A DNA stretch of 64,000 nucleotides from an uncultured Clostridia bacterium (GCA_947627455.1 CANQWC010000002.1:62001-126000), one strand, 5' to 3'. Positions 13,275 through 21,820 are shown, numbered from the stretch's first letter. Translations and numbers: made by a program. Notes: generated by a model from the letters alone, not told the origin.

Positions 13275-14167
13275 TGAAGAGAATATCAGGAATTTTTGCG
13301 GTGATAATTTCGGCGGCGCTGCTTCTCTGCTCATGCGGAAAGACCATCGACCCGCCGCCGCTCGTCAGCGAGGCCGAAAAGACCGACCTTCCGCCGATCA
13401 AAGAGCCCTACCCCGTCAGCTTTGACGATGAAACCTTCGAGGCGTCGCCGATGCGTGTGGTCTCGCTTTCGCCCGCGCTGACCGAAATCATGGCCGACCT
13501 CGGGCTTTTCGACAGGCTCTGCGCGGTGAGCGATTATTGCGACTACCCCGAAGCCGCCGCTTCACTCACAAAGGCGGGAAGTCCCGCCTCGCCCGACATC
13601 GACGGAATAATCTCCCTCTCGCCCGAGCTTGTGATAACAATGTCCCCGATAGCCTCGACCGACCTTATTCTTTTAAGGCAGGCGGGCGCGCGGGTGCTTG
13701 AAATTTCCCCGCCGCAAAGCTTTGCGGGGCTCTGCGAGATATATATTAAACTGTCGATGCTCTTTTACGGCGCTGTCGATTTTCAGGCCGTCGCCGAGGG
13801 GTCGCTCTCGGGGCTTGATTCCGCGATGAGCGCGGCGTCCGAGCTCGGAATTAGCCGAAGCTTTGTCATCGCCGAGGGCGAATGCGAGGGCGGGCTTCTG
13901 CTCTCAAACGGGGCGGCGTTCTGTTCGTCGGTGCTGTCGGTGTTCGGCTATAATTTAAGGCTCGCGACCGACCCGTTCACCGCGACCGAGGACGAGCTCT
14001 TTGAGCTTGCGCCCGACATCGTATTCTATTCCGACGAAATCGACCGCGACAGAATCAGCGAGGAATTCCCACACTCCGAGCTTGTGCCGATAGACTTTGA
14101 AAGGTTCGAGCGCCCGACGGCGCGAATCGCCGAGGTCGTGAACGGCTGCACCGAAAGGCTCAGATAA
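13274..14167 (+). CDS. BtuF/FhuD-like periplasmic-binding-protein-fold lipoprotein
   Basis: A 297-residue lipoprotein (signal peptide, LLLCSCG lipobox) with the helical-backbone binding-protein fold of vitamin B12, haem and siderophore ABC systems (RVVSLSPALTEIMADLGLFDRLCAVSDYCDYP and SPELVITMSP). The signal DIDGIISLSPELV is typical of this family. No permease or ATPase is adjacent. It overlaps tsaD as TGATG, with GGGAGG upstream, so it is co-translated with a tRNA-modification gene. Ligand unknown: corrinoid, iron-siderophore or haem are options. It could also be a binding-protein-like protein without a transporter. Confidence 0.78.
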   Translation: MKRISGIFAVIISAALLLCSCGKTIDPPPLVSEAEKTDLPPIKEPYPVSFDDETFEASPMRVVSLSPALTEIMADLGLFDRLCAVSDYCDYPEAAASLTKAGSPASPDIDGIISLSPELVITMSPIASTDLILLRQAGARVLEISPPQSFAGLCEIYIKLSMLFYGAVDFQAVAEGSLSGLDSAMSAASELGISRSFVIAEGECEGGLLLSNGAAFCSSVLSVFGYNLRLATDPFTATEDELFELAPDIVFYSDEIDRDRISEEFPHSELVPIDFERFERPTARIAEVVNGCTERLR

Positions 14168-14197
14168 AAATTACCTGCCGAAATTTTTCGTTTGATA

Positions 14198-14226
14198 TTG
14201 ACATTGAGGAAAATAGAGGGTATATT
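14198..14226 (+). promoter_or_regulatory. promoter of the transglutaminase-like lipoprotein genes
   Basis: Perfect -35 TTGACA (14198-14203), 17-bp spacer, -10 TATATT (14221-14226). The rest of the 14168-14344 gap is AT-rich leader with GAAAGGA before the ATG. Confidence 0.7.
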
Positions 14227-14344
14227 TATAATAAGCGGTATATTGAAAAGTTTGGGCTTTTTGCCCGCGATGCAATATTTTTGCCGCGAAAAGCGTTTTA
14301 CTGTTATAAGAATCAAGAAGATTGGTTAATGAAAGGAAACTTAA

Positions 14345-15616
14345 ATGATGAAAAAATTCGCTGCAATTATTCTTTCGCTCTGCCTGATCCTCACGATGCT
14401 GAGCGCCTGCGGGGACGAAATCGACAACAACCCGACCCCACCTGCCGACAACTCCGTGACTGATCAGCAAACTCCCGAGAACCCCGACTCTCAGCCCGAC
14501 GGCAACGGCGGCGACGCATTGAGCGAGCTCGACCTCGGGTTTGTATACGACAACGGCATCGAGTATATCTGGGACCAGCTTGACGACGAGATGAAAACCG
14601 ACGTCGCTCAGGTCATCAACACAATAAAGAATGTCGGCTTCATCTGCGAGCTCAGCTACGGTATCCCCGCCGACGAGTCGAAGGATTTTCTGACCTTCAT
14701 CTCGAACTTGTGCATGGACTACTGCTATCTCGGCTCAAGCTTCACCTTCCGCGACACCGACGACGACGGCCTTAAGGACACACTCTATCTTCAGTATAAC
14801 GAGAATATCGCCTATGAGCAGGACGCCCTCAACATCGTGACAAACCTTAACGCCGTTCTCGATTCGGTCGTCTCAAGTATTCCCGAGGGGCTCAGCGAGT
14901 GGGAGCGCGCAAAATATCTCTATGAATATCTTGTCCTGAGCACCGACTACAGCGACGAGGCGATGTACCCGTTCACGGCTTACGGCGCCCTTGTCGAGCA
15001 CCGCGCCACCTGCCAGGGCTATGCCGAGGCGATGCACCTTCTTCTCCACCGCGCGGGCTTTGAGGTCTGCTATGTCAGGGGCCACGGCGATGACACCGCC
15101 CAGATTCACAAGTGGAACTATGTCAAGCTCTCGGACGGCCAGTGGTATATCCTCGACCCGACTTGGGCCGACCCTGCCGACGTCCCCGAAGAGGACTATA
15201 TCAACTATGACTACTTCCTTATTTCCGACGAGGCGATTCTGCTGAATCACAAAGAGAAGTTTTACAGCAGCTACTACACCACCCCGACCGCAACCTCTAT
15301 GGAGCAGAGCTATCACAAGGTGATGGGCTACTACTGCGAGAGCTATGACGAGGCTTATGCCGCCGCCCAGAAGCAGGTCGAGATCTGCGCCGACGACGGA
15401 AAGAGATATATCTATCTGAGGTTCCCGACCGCCGAGCTCACCGAAGAGGTAAGGCAGGAGCTCTGCCTCAAGAAGGGCGCGGGCCTGATGACGATTCTCA
15501 AAGACGTCAACGCCGAAAAGGGCTCGAACTTCACCGAGACAAGCTGGAAGGTCTATCCCGGCGACAACCAGACCAGCCCCAACACCATTATCATCACCCT
15601 CAAGCGTGACGAATAA
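14345..15616 (+). CDS. transglutaminase-like lipoprotein
   Basis: A 423-residue secreted lipoprotein: signal peptide and lipobox LSAC (C22), an acidic/proline linker to about residue 60, then a transglutaminase-like cysteine-protease fold. The catalytic triad is visible as C223 (RATCQGYAEA), H255 (HKWNYV) and D271 (LDPTWAD). Such surface proteins are usually peptidases or amidases of unknown substrate rather than true cross-linkers. The next gene is a paralogue with the same triad, 32 bp downstream, so they form an operon from the 14198 promoter. Two ATGs occur in tandem. I used the first. Confidence 0.85.
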   Translation: MMKKFAAIILSLCLILTMLSACGDEIDNNPTPPADNSVTDQQTPENPDSQPDGNGGDALSELDLGFVYDNGIEYIWDQLDDEMKTDVAQVINTIKNVGFICELSYGIPADESKDFLTFISNLCMDYCYLGSSFTFRDTDDDGLKDTLYLQYNENIAYEQDALNIVTNLNAVLDSVVSSIPEGLSEWERAKYLYEYLVLSTDYSDEAMYPFTAYGALVEHRATCQGYAEAMHLLLHRAGFEVCYVRGHGDDTAQIHKWNYVKLSDGQWYILDPTWADPADVPEEDYINYDYFLISDEAILLNHKEKFYSSYYTTPTATSMEQSYHKVMGYYCESYDEAYAAAQKQVEICADDGKRYIYLRFPTAELTEEVRQELCLKKGAGLMTILKDVNAEKGSNFTETSWKVYPGDNQTSPNTIIITLKRDE

Positions 15617-15648
15617 TATAAAACCAATTCAAGACGGAGGAATGAAAA

Positions 15649-17319
15649 ATGAACCTTAAAAGATTTGCGGCGCTGATCCTTGCCGCCGTGATGTCGGTGA
15701 CGATGCTCGCTTCCTGCGGGCAGATCGAGGATACCCCCCTCGAGAACCCGAACACGGGCACTGTTGCGCCGATAGTCACCGATGCGCCCGTGACCACCAC
15801 CGAAACGCCGACTCTGCCGCCGATAACCACTGCCGCGCCGCCGACCACCGCCGCGACTACCGAGGCGACGACCGCAGCAACCACCGAGGCAACCACCGCC
15901 GCAACCAAAAAGACCGACAAGAACGACTTCACGGTCGAGGAGATGACCCCGACCACGATGTATGCCACAATGTCGCTCAACGTCAGAAAGGGTCCCTCGA
16001 CCGATTTCGGTAAATTAGGCGCCCTTGCCGAGGGCGATGCAGTCACCGTTGTCGGCCGCGCATCGACGGGCTGGTATAAGATTCAGTTCAAGGATTCCGA
16101 GGGCTATGTCAGCAACGTCTATATGACTGCCGACGCCCCGTCTTCAACCCCCGCAAAGAAGCCGTCGGCCAATAAGGGCGATGACGACGACACCGAGATA
16201 ATCGGCGACGACGACACCGAGGTCATCGAGCCATCGGGCACGGGCACAACCCCGTCGAACCCGTCGTCGGCAGGCACCGTCGGCGGCGACTGGATCGCCG
16301 ACAACTACGCCACAACGATGTATAACGCCCTCACGAGCGACGATTACAGAAGGGCGATGGACCTCATCGGCGAGGCGGTTCAGAACCTTTGGCCGAGGGT
16401 GAACCTTGGCGCTTATCTCGACGAGAGCGAGGTAATGGACTTCGCGGAGTACCTTTCTTACATGCCGAGCACCACCTACTGCTACTTCGACCGCGCATCT
16501 GAGATCAGCGGCACCACGGTTTATCTCAAGTATTATGTCGACAACGCCGCCGACGCCGAGAAGATGGTCTCAAACCTCAAGAGCAGGGGTGACAAGGTCA
16601 TGAGCGCGATAAGCGGCTACTCTGACTATAACAAAATCAGATACATCTATGAATGGGTCGCGAAGAATTCGGTCTATGAGCACTCGAATCACTTCGCCTC
16701 GTCTTACGGCCCGATAGTCGACGGCAACGGAACCTGCGTCGGATACGCAAAGGCCGCGTTCTATCTTCTCTCGAGGGCGGGCTTCGACTGCATCTACTGC
16801 TACGGCGTCGGAATGGAAGAAAAGCACGCTTGGGTCAAGATCAAGTATAACGGCAAGTGGTACAACCTCGACCAAGGCTGGGCCGACGACACCAAATATG
16901 AACAGTCTGACCGCGACTTCGTATGCTATGACTTCATGCTGATGTCCGACAGCTTCACCAAAAATTCAAGAACCTCTGTCAAGGACCTCTCGAAATATCT
17001 CAACGTTCCCGCCGCCAACACCGATGAGAACAACTGGTATTACACCAACGGCTATGTCGCGGGAAGCATCAGCGAGGCAAAGAAGATACTTAAGGCCGAG
17101 GCAAAGGACGTCCTCTCAAGAGACAACGGCGCAAAGCGCATCTATGTGAGGATTCAGTTCACCACGATGGACCTCTTCAATCAGGCTATCGATGAGATCA
17201 CCTCGTCGGTATTCAACAAGGAGATACTTGACGGCGTCTCGACCTCATACAAGTGCGTCGACCGCCATAGAAACTCAAAGAAGAACACAAGGGCCATCTC
17301 CTTCATTCTTGAAAAGTAA
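15649..17319 (+). CDS. SH3-domain transglutaminase-like lipoprotein
   Basis: A 556-residue paralogue of the preceding gene with added domains. It has a signal peptide and lipobox (C23), a threonine-rich linker of tandem TTEATTAA units (about 63-86), a bacterial SH3 domain (about 103-161, SLNVRKGPSTDFGKLG and GYVSNVYM), an acidic DDDDTEIIGDDDTEVIE stretch, then the transglutaminase fold. Its triad is C363 (GTCVGYAKA), H393 (KHAWVKI) and D408 (LDQGWAD). The SH3 domain probably docks the enzyme on peptidoglycan or surface polymers. The repeated linker is encoded by near-identical DNA units and may vary in length between strains. A strong terminator follows. Confidence 0.87.
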   Translation: MNLKRFAALILAAVMSVTMLASCGQIEDTPLENPNTGTVAPIVTDAPVTTTETPTLPPITTAAPPTTAATTEATTAATTEATTAATKKTDKNDFTVEEMTPTTMYATMSLNVRKGPSTDFGKLGALAEGDAVTVVGRASTGWYKIQFKDSEGYVSNVYMTADAPSSTPAKKPSANKGDDDDTEIIGDDDTEVIEPSGTGTTPSNPSSAGTVGGDWIADNYATTMYNALTSDDYRRAMDLIGEAVQNLWPRVNLGAYLDESEVMDFAEYLSYMPSTTYCYFDRASEISGTTVYLKYYVDNAADAEKMVSNLKSRGDKVMSAISGYSDYNKIRYIYEWVAKNSVYEHSNHFASSYGPIVDGNGTCVGYAKAAFYLLSRAGFDCIYCYGVGMEEKHAWVKIKYNGKWYNLDQGWADDTKYEQSDRDFVCYDFMLMSDSFTKNSRTSVKDLSKYLNVPAANTDENNWYYTNGYVAGSISEAKKILKAEAKDVLSRDNGAKRIYVRIQFTTMDLFNQAIDEITSSVFNKEILDGVSTSYKCVDRHRNSKKNTRAISFILEK

Positions 17320-17332
17320 CAGATAAAAATTT

Positions 17333-17357
17333 CCCCCTGCCGAGCAGGGGGATTTTT
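17333..17357. terminator. bidirectional terminator between convergent units
   Basis: 8-bp stem CCCCCTGC/GCAGGGGG with loop CGA, a T-run to the right and an A-run to the left. It ends both the lipoprotein operon and the minus-strand ydbC-like gene. Confidence 0.88.
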
Positions 17358-17380
17358 CTGTCTGAAAAACAGAGGGGCAT

Positions 17381-17644
17381 TTAGATTATTTCGCTTTCGT
17401 CAACGTCGTCGCCGTCGCGGTCGAGGGGTTCCTCGCCGTTGAGGACGCGCCGAAGGTTTTCAAATTCCTCTTCCGAGAGGGTAACGCCCTTACCCATTCT
17501 TGCGTGATCGGGCGACCACTCGCGGATATCATACTTTGCGGGGTAATCGTTCCAGCTCACCTTGTTGAGCTCCTTTGTCCACCCGCGAGAGCTTTCGCCG
17601 AGAACCGCGATATGCTCGGTTATCTCAAATTTGAGCTCCGCCAT
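17381..17644 (-). CDS. PC4/YdbC-like single-stranded DNA-binding protein
   Basis: An 87-residue protein of the YdbC/PC4 coactivator-like family: FEITEHIAVLGESSRGWTKE, KYDIREWSPDHARMGKGVTL and EEEFENLRRVL match the conserved plan of two curved beta-sheets and a helix that bind single-stranded nucleic acid as dimers. I chose the ATG at 17644, eight bases after GGAG. An ATG six bases upstream is too close to the ribosome site. It overlaps the end of the flippase gene by about 20 bp and is cotranscribed with it. The acidic tail (DRDGDDVDESE) is usual for DNA-binding proteins of this kind. Confidence 0.82.
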   Translation of the reverse strand: MAELKFEITEHIAVLGESSRGWTKELNKVSWNDYPAKYDIREWSPDHARMGKGVTLSEEEFENLRRVLNGEEPLDRDGDDVDESEII

Positions 17645-19115
17645 CTTCATCTCTCCTTTCCGTCTGATTCTTTGATATTCTGTTTAAAACGGATATCCTG
17701 TCCGTGATCTTCTTCGGAAGCAGGAGCGCCGCGATTTTAATAAGCTCGCTGAAATTCGCCGCAAGAGCGATCAGGAAAAGCACGCCGAGCGCGATATAGA
17801 CCCAAACGCCCGAGAACTGGTTGATAACGGCCATTCCGCCGAGCAGGGCGGTGTTGAACAAAATCTTCGCGAGGGAAAACCTGAAGCCGATAATTCTGTC
17901 GGTGTCAAAAAGCCTGAAGAAGAACACCGCGAAGTATGCCGCAAAGGTTGCGCCCGCCGCGCCGTAGATGCCGAATTTCGGTATCAGCGCGAAGTTTAAA
18001 ATAATATTGATTATTCCCGCCGCAAGCGATGTCACAAACGAGCGCTTGGTCATCTTTTCGGCGATATAGACCGAGCCGAGAAAGACGTTGAAGCAGGTGA
18101 ATACCGTCGCGAGGGTCAGAATCGGCGAATAGAGCATCGCCTCGTGATAGGCGGGGTTGACCCATATATATGTCAGCGGGCGGTTGATGAGAAGTATCCC
18201 CGCGGCCATGACGTACATGAACGACTGGTTGAAAGAGAAAACGGCTGTATAAAAGCCCTCCCGCCCCTCCGAGCGGTTTTCCTGAATCGCCGACATGTTC
18301 CACGCCTGAGAAAACATCGTGAAAATCGTCGTGATGATCGTCGGTATCTTGTAGGCGACCGTGTTTATTCCGTTCATCGCCTCGCCGTGAAAATAGGTGA
18401 TGATGAACCGATCGGAAATTGAGGTTATGAGCCATAGAAGCGTCGTCGGCACAAGCGGCGCGCAGTAACGGAGCATTTCACGAAGCGCCGAGAGCGAAAA
18501 TTTTCTTGCCGAGACGTGATGCCAAAGCCTCGCCGAAACGAAAAGAAAAACGCTCGAGCAGAGGTCTGAGAGAATTATCGCAAGAAGATAGCCTGTCATT
18601 CCCCACTTGAATTTCAGCAGGAAGAGAATGTTGAAGACAATCATCAGAAATGTCGTTAAAATGCCGTCGAACGCGAAGAGCCGAACCTTTTCAAGCGCCC
18701 GCACATAGGTCGAGTTGAGCTGACGAAGCGCCGAGGTCCAGACGTATATATAAAGTATCGGCGCGAAGCCGTTGAGGTAGTCAAGCCTCGACAAAAGAGG
18801 GAATATCGCGGCCATCACCCCGAGGCCGATCGCCACGGTGACGAGCAGGGTTGTATAGACGGTCTTTTTCTGATCGTCCGTCTTGGCGTCAAGCCCGAAG
18901 CGAAGCGCCGCCTCGGCCGCCGAAAGGGTGAATATCGGCAGGAGGATATTTGCGGTTTGGGCGACAAGGTCGACGGTGCCGTACTGCTCGGGCGAGAGCG
19001 CCGCCGTATAGAGCGGCACGAGTATCAGGACAAGAAGCTTTGAGCCGAACGAGCCTATCGCAAAAATCACGGTGTTTGAAAAAAGCTTTTTATAGCTCTG
19101 CCTGTTGACCGCCAT
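17625..19115 (-). CDS. MOP-superfamily lipid-linked oligosaccharide flippase
   Basis: A 496-residue integral membrane protein of the polysaccharide transporter (Wzx/RfbX/MurJ-like) class. The N-terminus SNTVIFAIGSFGSKLLVLIL and LVPLYTAALSPEQYGTVDL is the canonical first two helices of flippases and is followed by about twelve hydrophobic segments. It probably flips an undecaprenyl-linked sugar across the membrane. I start it at 19115 (MAVNRQSYKKLF). A 51-residue extension upstream would cover the promoter. No glycosyltransferases are adjacent, so the glycan (capsule, spore coat or cell wall) is unknown. Confidence 0.86.
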   Translation of the reverse strand: MAVNRQSYKKLFSNTVIFAIGSFGSKLLVLILVPLYTAALSPEQYGTVDLVAQTANILLPIFTLSAAEAALRFGLDAKTDDQKKTVYTTLLVTVAIGLGVMAAIFPLLSRLDYLNGFAPILYIYVWTSALRQLNSTYVRALEKVRLFAFDGILTTFLMIVFNILFLLKFKWGMTGYLLAIILSDLCSSVFLFVSARLWHHVSARKFSLSALREMLRYCAPLVPTTLLWLITSISDRFIITYFHGEAMNGINTVAYKIPTIITTIFTMFSQAWNMSAIQENRSEGREGFYTAVFSFNQSFMYVMAAGILLINRPLTYIWVNPAYHEAMLYSPILTLATVFTCFNVFLGSVYIAEKMTKRSFVTSLAAGIINIILNFALIPKFGIYGAAGATFAAYFAVFFFRLFDTDRIIGFRFSLAKILFNTALLGGMAVINQFSGVWVYIALGVLFLIALAANFSELIKIAALLLPKKITDRISVLNRISKNQTERRDEDGGAQI

Positions 19116-19145
19116 GCCGCGCCCCCTCTCTGTATTATAAATAGT

Positions 19146-19174
19146 ATTATAACGGTTTAAGAGGAAAAAATCAA
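19146..19174 (-). promoter_or_regulatory. promoter of the flippase-ydbC unit
   Basis: Minus strand -35 TTGATT (19169-19174), 17-bp spacer, perfect -10 TATAAT (19146-19151), about 30 bp before the start at 19115. Confidence 0.75.
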
Positions 19175-19267
19175 GAGGCAGAACCCCGATTCCCGATATC
19201 AACCCCCTGTTGAGCGAAAAATCCCCGTTTGGTTGAGCAAAATCTGCCCGAATCAACAAATGCTCCA

Positions 19268-19296
19268 TTGAAAAATCGCGCCGCTCGGGCTAAAAT
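19268..19296 (+). promoter_or_regulatory. promoter of the XRE regulator unit
   Basis: -35 TTGAAA (19268-19273), 17-bp spacer, -10 TAAAAT (19291-19296), followed by a second TATAAT-like sequence. Divergent from the flippase promoter. Confidence 0.6.
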
Positions 19297-19354
19297 ATAA
19301 TCACGGCAAAGGTCAGGGCCCGATTTTGCCGAAAAATATTAAGGAGATATGAAC

Positions 19355-19858
19355 ATGGACACATTAGGAAAGAGAATTTCGGCACTTCGCCGCGAAAAAG
19401 AACTCACTCAGGACGACATCGCCGAGCGCCTCGGCGTAAGCCCGCAGGCGGTCTCGAAGTGGGAGAACGACCAGACCTGCCCCGATATAACGCTTCTGCC
19501 CGACCTCGCGAAGCTTTTGGGCGTTTCGGTCGATAGGCTCCTCACGGGCGAGAGCGATGAAAAACAGCCCGACGTCCGCCTTCTGCCCCAAGCCGAGAAA
19601 AAGGATATCAGCGACATGATACTCCGAATCGAGGTCGATTCTTCCGACGGCGATAAGGTGCGCATAAACCTGCCGATGGGTATTGTCGAGGCGGGCATTG
19701 AGATGGGCGCGTCGATGTCTAATATCGGCATCAACGGCGAGGCTGCAAAGAACATCGACTTCACTAAAATTCTTGAGGCCGCCAAAAACGGCGCTGTCGG
19801 CAATCTTGTCGATGTCGAAAGCTCTGACGGCGACGTTGTGAGGATATTTGTCGAATGA
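19355..19858 (+). CDS. XRE-family helix-turn-helix regulator with SHOCT/YvlB-like C-terminal domain
   Basis: A 167-residue regulator. Residues about 4-60 form a lambda-repressor-type HTH (ISALRREKELTQDDIAERLG, VSPQAVSKWEND, PDITLLPDLAKLLGVSVDRLL). Residues about 85-167 are a beta-rich domain that opens ILRIEVDSSDGDKVRINLP and closes VDVESSDGDVVRIFVE, resembling the small DUF domains found with YvlB-like envelope-stress proteins. I chose the ATG at 19355, eight bases after AAGGAG. It overlaps the next gene as ATGA. That gene's product resembles this C-terminal domain, so the pair may be a regulator and a stand-alone partner domain. Confidence 0.82.
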   Translation: MDTLGKRISALRREKELTQDDIAERLGVSPQAVSKWENDQTCPDITLLPDLAKLLGVSVDRLLTGESDEKQPDVRLLPQAEKKDISDMILRIEVDSSDGDKVRINLPMGIVEAGIEMGASMSNIGINGEAAKNIDFTKILEAAKNGAVGNLVDVESSDGDVVRIFVE

Positions 19859-20088
19859 AGATATCGATAAAATCTGACGATACAAACCTGTTTATCCCGC
19901 TTCCGACGTCCTTGGCGTGCAGTGGCTTTGTCGCGAAAATCGCGGCGAAGCACACCGACGGCGAGCTTTCCGCCGAGCAGCTCTCGCGAATTTTCAAGGA
20001 GCTGAAAAAATACCGCCGTCGCCACGGCCCTCTCGATTTCATCGAGGTCGACACCGCCGACGGAACAAAAATCCGCATCTCGCTTTGA
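19855..20088 (+). CDS. small protein resembling the C-terminal domain of the preceding XRE regulator
   Basis: A 77-residue protein translationally coupled to the regulator (ATGA). It has the same internal plan as that protein's C-terminal half: an opening strand pair ending in proline (MKISIKSDDTNLFIPLP), a central helix (AEQLSRIFKELKK), and a closing hairpin VDTADGTKIRISL that parallels VESSDGDVVRIFV. It has no signal peptide or membrane segment. I do not recognise a named function. By context it may modulate the regulator, for example by hetero-oligomerisation, which is inference. Confidence 0.7.
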   Translation: MKISIKSDDTNLFIPLPTSLACSGFVAKIAAKHTDGELSAEQLSRIFKELKKYRRRHGPLDFIEVDTADGTKIRISL

Positions 20089-20101
20089 TTTAAACACAAA
20101 A

Positions 20102-20139
20102 CTGCCCCATCTCTTGACAAGATGGGGCAGATTATTTTT
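20102..20139. terminator. bidirectional terminator
   Basis: 11-bp stem CTGCCCCATCT/AGATGGGGCAG with a 7-nt loop and T-rich flank on the plus side. It separates the XRE unit from the convergent CotH-VTC operon. Confidence 0.8.
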
Positions 20140-20155
20140 CTTCCGATCGAAGCCC

Positions 20156-20368
20156 TTACTTCTTCGTCTCCCTTATATGCATAACCCCCAGTGCGAGGAA
20201 TGCAACGGTGGCGGCGGTGCTGATGACTCCCGAGGCCTTTTTGCCCTCGGCGAAGTCGAGGTCGGCGAGGTCGCGCCACAAAAGCCCGCAGATAAGCTCC
20301 GCGATGCCGAGCAAAACCAGCTTAAGCGCCCTGCGGCGTTCAAGCTTTTCGCGTGTCGGTGAAAGCAT
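20156..20368 (-). CDS. small two-helix membrane protein, hypothetical
   Basis: A 70-residue protein at the end of the CotH-VTC-DUF4956 run, 14 bp after the DUF4956 gene, with GGAGGGG before its ATG. It has a basic N-terminus (SPTREKLERRRA) and two hydrophobic segments (about 14-31 and 47-63). I recognise no family. Its position suggests cotranscription with the polyphosphate-polymerase genes. Being so short, it could be a subunit or regulator of the membrane complex. Confidence 0.6.
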   Translation of the reverse strand: MLSPTREKLERRRALKLVLLGIAELICGLLWRDLADLDFAEGKKASGVISTAATVAFLALGVMHIRETKK

Positions 20369-20382
20369 ATTCTCCCCTCCGT

Positions 20383-21042
20383 TCAGTCGGTATATTCAAC
20401 CATCACCGCCGAGTTTACGCCCTCGACGGCCTTGATCCTGTCAAGGATATCGGCGTTTTTCTTCTTGAACCTGATGTCGGCGGTAAGCTCGTTCTCGCCC
20501 TTATACTTCGCCTTTCCGCGAAGCTTATAGTGAGCGCCGCTAAGAACCTCTTCAAGGGCCTTTTCTGCCGAATCGTCATATCTTATCACTACGACGAAGG
20601 TGCGCCTGCCCCTGCCGAAGACGGTGAAGAGGATATAGCAGAGGGCAATTGCGGCGGTAGCGATTATCGCGAAGGGGTAAAGCCCCGCGCCCGAGGTTAT
20701 TCCGACGGCGATGCCCCAGAAGAGGAAGCCGACGTCGAGCGGGTCTTTGACGGCCGAGCGGAACCTCACTATCGAGAGGGCGCCGACCATTCCGAGCGAA
20801 AGAACAAGGTTCGAGCCTATCGTTATGGTGATGAACGCGGTTATAACGGTGGTCATCACGATCAGCACCGCGAAGTTTTCGGAATAGACAGCTCCGCGGT
20901 AGAAGAGCCTGTAAACGAAGTAGATGATGAGTGCGCAGACCGCGGCGCAGAGCAGCGACACAAGTATGTAAGCCACGGTCAGGTGCTCGACAAGGCCGAG
21001 CTGTTCGATTGATTCGCGCAGGACTGAACGGATTGATTGCAT
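20383..21042 (-). CDS. DUF4956-family membrane protein
   Basis: A 219-residue protein with four to five hydrophobic segments in its first two thirds and a soluble C-terminal tail. The conserved loop SLGMVGALSIVRFRSAVKDP followed by FLFWGIAVGITSGAG is the hallmark of DUF4956. The tail (VIRYDDSAEKALEEVL...VEGVNSAVMVEYTD) looks like a small alpha/beta domain. DUF4956 genes are commonly found beside VTC-domain genes, as here (60 bp downstream), which suggests a joint role in polyphosphate metabolism at the membrane. Biochemical function is not established. Confidence 0.88.
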   Translation of the reverse strand: MQSIRSVLRESIEQLGLVEHLTVAYILVSLLCAAVCALIIYFVYRLFYRGAVYSENFAVLIVMTTVITAFITITIGSNLVLSLGMVGALSIVRFRSAVKDPLDVGFLFWGIAVGITSGAGLYPFAIIATAAIALCYILFTVFGRGRRTFVVVIRYDDSAEKALEEVLSGAHYKLRGKAKYKGENELTADIRFKKKNADILDRIKAVEGVNSAVMVEYTD

Positions 21043-21102
21043 AGTGATTTTCCTTTCGGGTTTATTTTTCTTGGCGATGATTTCACCGCCGATTATTTTT
21101 TA

Positions 21103-21810
21103 TCAGGGCTTCGGCTTCAACCGCGAAAGCTCGTCGCGGCAGAGGGTGAATTTTGAGAGCGCAAGCTTTGCGCCTCGGCAGTCTGAAAAAAGCTTTTGAA
21201 GGTGCTTCGGAAGCACCTCGTCGTATTTTATCTCGAATATCACGCTCTCATCGGGGAAGACGGGAACGCTCATAAGCTTCGGGTCGAACATATCCGCGCC
21301 CTCGACCCCCGCGTGGAGCGCCTTGTCAAAGGTCAGGCGAACGTTTGAAACGGGGTAGAGAAACGCCTCGCGGTCATAATCGACCACGACGGAGGGCCTT
21401 AAAAGCCGCCCCGTGCCGAGCGACAGAACCTCATCGGCAAGCGGGTCATGAATATCGCCGAGAGGGGTGAAATCGCCGTTTATGAGGGAATCCGCGACCT
21501 CTTTGCTCACCGAGAGCGAGCGCTTTCTGATTCGGTCTCCCCGCTTTTCCTTACATTCAAGCTTGATGACCGAGTCCGAGAGGTTATAGATTCTCAGGCG
21601 GTATTTTTTTCTGTCCGCGACCCCCGCGAGCTTTTCAAAGTATGACCTCCGCGAGATGTCGTCGAAGTAAAGGCTTCGGATAAAATACTCTCCGCCCTCG
21701 CCCGCGTTGGGGTCGGGCTCGGTGAGGGCTTTAAGCTTTACCCTGAGCGCCGCGCAGTCGGCCTTTGTGAGCAAAAGCTTTATTTCGTGCCTGAATGTCG
21801 GCAAAATCAT
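21103..21810 (-). CDS. VTC-domain polyphosphate polymerase
   Basis: A 235-residue protein with the VTC fold, the catalytic domain of yeast Vtc4, which polymerises the gamma-phosphate of ATP into polyphosphate. The basic tunnel residues are visible in FRHEIKLLL, SLYFDD, KYRLRIYN, LECKEK, VVDYDREAF, RLTFD and FEIKYDE. I start at the ATG 21810 (MILPTFRHEIK), 10 bp after the acyltransferase stop. The extension to 21876 overlaps that gene and adds a non-family tail. The neighbours DUF4956 and CotH are recurrent partners of bacterial VTC proteins. Confidence 0.87.
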   Translation of the reverse strand: MILPTFRHEIKLLLTKADCAALRVKLKALTEPDPNAGEGGEYFIRSLYFDDISRRSYFEKLAGVADRKKYRLRIYNLSDSVIKLECKEKRGDRIRKRSLSVSKEVADSLINGDFTPLGDIHDPLADEVLSLGTGRLLRPSVVVDYDREAFLYPVSNVRLTFDKALHAGVEGADMFDPKLMSVPVFPDESVIFEIKYDEVLPKHLQKLFSDCRGAKLALSKFTLCRDELSRLKPKP

Positions 21811-21820
21811 CACCCCGATC

